Of a stretch of DNA of 64,000 nucleotides, positions 62,418 to 64,000 are shown piece by piece (position 1 is the first letter of the stretch; each line of letters starts with the position of its first letter). The stretch is from Calditrichota bacterium (lineage in GTDB: Bacteria > Calditrichota > Calditrichia > Calditrichales > J004). A program made the translations under genes and the position numbers. Below the pieces are notes generated by a model, which did not search any database, was not told where the DNA came from, and saw only the letters and a program-made list of their open reading frames with translations. The stretch lies in the NCBI GenBank assembly GCA_013112635.1, contig JABFGF010000003.1, positions 62,001 to 126,000 of the forward strand, written 5' to 3'.

Positions 62418-62534
62418 TCAGTATCTTAAACCTTTTGCCCATAAAGCTTTTCCAAATTGTTGTTCAATTTTGGTTTTACTTCCCTTTATGGCTTGCATAT
62501 TTTTGCGGCGTTGTTCAGGAGTTAAGACGTCCAT
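62418..62534 (-). pseudogene. vsr: Truncated Vsr (very short patch repair) endonuclease, N-terminal stub
   Basis: A 38-codon frame from ATG 62534 to TGA 62418 reads MDVLTPEQRRKNMQAIKG then SKTKIEQQFGKALWAKGLRY. This is the N-terminal signature of Vsr mismatch endonucleases (LTPEQRR-N-M, S-x-x-T-x-x-E, L-x-x-x-G-x-R-Y). Intact Vsr proteins are about 130-150 aa and continue with the catalytic Asp and zinc site, absent here. The break point is followed by a 9-base direct repeat and then the HNH gene. The stub implies a former m5C restriction-modification locus. Confidence 0.75.
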
Positions 62535-62694
62535 GAATGAATATATAAAAAGGAGAATACTCAAACAATTATTTGCAGCAGGTGACTTTGCAAAACCTCA
62601 ATTTAAGAATAACATATTTTTGTTCGATAATGGGAATAAAGCATTTCAATTAACAATTGATAATTAATAATGAACAATTAAAAACAAAAGTTCT

Positions 62695-64000
62695 ATGATC
62701 ATTCGAAAAATATTTATTATTACAATACTGGTTTTATCTGGCAACATTTTTAGTAGTGAAATTAACTATTCTTCCAAGAATCTTTTCCCGATGCACAAAG
62801 AGCTGGAACCAGCAGTAAGGTTTTGGATTGATGTTTATGGCAAGTATGGAACGAATCAATATATCATTCACGATTCCCGCAAACTTGGTATAGTTTATGA
62901 AGTGGCCAAAATCGGCATTCGAAATGGTGGTTACGCGGATGAACCGTTAAGCAAATCACAAAAGAAAACATTAAAAGGGTATGTAAAAAAATATAAGGAT
63001 ATTTTAAAAGCCATTGCTGCCGTTTATCCGGATTCAACCAAGCTGAAACCAGAGCAAAGAAAGATATTAAGGCAATTGACTTCTTTTAAAAGTAAGCAGG
63101 ATTTTTTGCTGGCATCTCGACGGGTTCGGGCCCAAAAAGGCCAGAAAAACAGGTTTAGGCATGGAATGGAAATATCCGGTCGTTATATGCCTTATCTAAA
63201 AAAGATTTTTAAAGAATATAACCTACCTAATGAGCTGACAATTTTACCACATGTGGAATCATCCTTTAATTATAAAGCATATTCAAGTGTTGGAGCGGCC
63301 GGTATTTGGCAGTTTACACGCAGCACGGGCAAACAATTTTTAAAAATCTCTTATGAGATTGATGAACGCCTTGATCCGATTTTGGCAACAGAAGCCTCGG
63401 CAAAATTATTAAGCCGAAATTTTAAAGGAGTAGGGCACTGGCCATTGGCAATCACTGCTTATAACTCCGGATTAAGCGGAATGAAACGGGCTGTAAGAAA
63501 GCTAAAAACAACAGACATCAACACAATTGTGAAGAAATATAAAAGCCGCTATTTCAAGTTCGCATCACGAAATTTTTATGCGGAATTTTTAGCTGCCTTG
63601 CATGTGGTACAAAATTATCAGAAATATTTTGGAATAATACAATTTGAATTACCCATTAAATACAAGGAGCTTCAACTTCCACAGTATTTAAAATACAGCT
63701 CGTTATCCCGCTTTTTGGAAATGGATAAAAATCAATTCCGAACATATAATCCGGCATTACGGCCTTCTATTTTTAATAACTCAAAATATATTCCAAAAGG
63801 ATACAGGTTGCGTTTGCCGGCAAGTATTTCGACAGATTCTCTTTTGGCAGCAATTCCAAAGGCAGCATATTTGGCCAGCCAAAAAAGAAGTGAGTATTAT
63901 CGTATCCGCTATGGTGATACGCTTGACAGAATTGCCCGAAAGTTTGGCACATCTGTAAATCAGCTTCTTGCGATAAATAATATTTCTAATCCTCACTTTA
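62695..64000 (+). CDS. Membrane-bound lytic murein transglycosylase D-like protein with LysM, cut at window end
   Basis: The first 435 residues of an exported wall-cleaving enzyme; the frame is open to the window edge. It has a signal segment (MIIRKIFIITILVLSGNIFSS), a helical N-terminal region, then the SLT goose-lysozyme fold: LPHVESSFNYKAYSSVGAAGIWQF with catalytic Glu188, ERLDPILATEASAKLL, HWPLAITAYNSGLSGM and the MltD-type FASRNFYAEFLAALHV. A LysM domain begins at about 401 (YYRIRYGDTLDRIARKFGTSVNQLLAINN). It cleaves the glycan backbone between MurNAc and GlcNAc. There is no strong Shine-Dalgarno sequence; further LysM repeats may follow outside the window. Confidence 0.92.
   Translation, partial: MIIRKIFIITILVLSGNIFSSEINYSSKNLFPMHKELEPAVRFWIDVYGKYGTNQYIIHDSRKLGIVYEVAKIGIRNGGYADEPLSKSQKKTLKGYVKKYKDILKAIAAVYPDSTKLKPEQRKILRQLTSFKSKQDFLLASRRVRAQKGQKNRFRHGMEISGRYMPYLKKIFKEYNLPNELTILPHVESSFNYKAYSSVGAAGIWQFTRSTGKQFLKISYEIDERLDPILATEASAKLLSRNFKGVGHWPLAITAYNSGLSGMKRAVRKLKTTDINTIVKKYKSRYFKFASRNFYAEFLAALHVVQNYQKYFGIIQFELPIKYKELQLPQYLKYSSLSRFLEMDKNQFRTYNPALRPSIFNNSKYIPKGYRLRLPASISTDSLLAAIPKAAYLASQKRSEYYRIRYGDTLDRIARKFGTSVNQLLAINNISNPHF

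Noticed and set aside
62353-62667. Plus-strand open frame of about 104 codons across the vsr stub and the HNH start
   Set aside because: The minus strand carries the recognisable Vsr and HNH sequences; the plus frame has no family signal.
1-64000. rRNA, tRNA, CRISPR, insertion sequence or prophage genes
   Set aside because: No transposase, integrase, CCA-ended cloverleaf, direct-repeat array or rRNA-like segment was recognised on either strand by reading.

Overview
The window is AT-rich bacterial DNA from a Gram-negative member of the FCB assemblage, most likely Calditrichota/Ignavibacteriota-like. The main evidence is three secreted proteins that end in the NYPNPFNP-type C-terminal sorting domain of the type IX secretion system (T9SS). 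Outer-membrane barrel proteins, lipoproteins, a single-subunit cytochrome b558-type succinate dehydrogenase and many PAS kinases fit the same picture. This placement is inferred from gene content; no rRNA, tRNA or CRISPR array was seen.

Layout. 1-3596 (minus): an apparent operon of a class I glutamine amidotransferase, a glutamine-synthetase-family ligase, a secreted protein and a short-chain dehydrogenase cut by the window edge. 3836-15343 (plus): a signalling island with three soluble multi-PAS histidine kinases (666, 1351 and 1077 aa) and four stand-alone or LuxR-type response regulators, followed by a hemerythrin-like protein. 16126-21332: a large GH13 alpha-amylase-family protein and an aromatic amino acid hydroxylase with a long C-terminal extension. 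21321-28747: a TPR protein, a secreted alpha/beta-hydrolase-like protein, a small outer-membrane barrel, then a plus-strand run with SpoIID-like and SPOR lipoproteins, a polytopic membrane protein and CYTH, TerB-like and AMMECR1 proteins. 28811-36267 (minus): a fatty-acid beta-oxidation operon (thiolase, FadJ-like fusion protein, acyl-CoA dehydrogenase, EtfB, EtfA) with dispersed palindromic repeats in three of its four internal gaps.

36680-55844: a cell-surface region. It has a 983-aa T9SS cargo protein, a thioesterase, a methyltransferase, an OsmC protein, two T9SS-exported amidases flanking a beta-propeller protein, and then the most unusual locus in the window. That locus is a membrane histidine kinase whose extracytoplasmic part is a seven-repeat FG-GAP propeller plus an ASPIC/UnbV domain. 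It overlaps a sigma54-dependent NtrC-type regulator. A plausible sigma54 promoter follows, in front of a Tyr- and Ser/Arg-rich lipoprotein and a FadL/OmpP1-like outer-membrane protein. I propose these four genes as one sensing-and-response unit; the regulatory link is inference.

56095-61067 (minus): succinate dehydrogenase/fumarate reductase (sdhC-sdhA-sdhB) and adenosylhomocysteinase. 61325-62534 (minus): an HNH endonuclease, an overlapping small partner gene and a 38-codon stub of a Vsr mismatch endonuclease, which looks like a decayed or rearranged restriction locus. 62695-64000: a lytic transglycosylase with LysM, cut by the right edge.

Several genes have a longer reading frame opening at TTG. 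Where a downstream ATG with a better ribosome-binding site and a proper signal peptide or domain start exists, that ATG was chosen.
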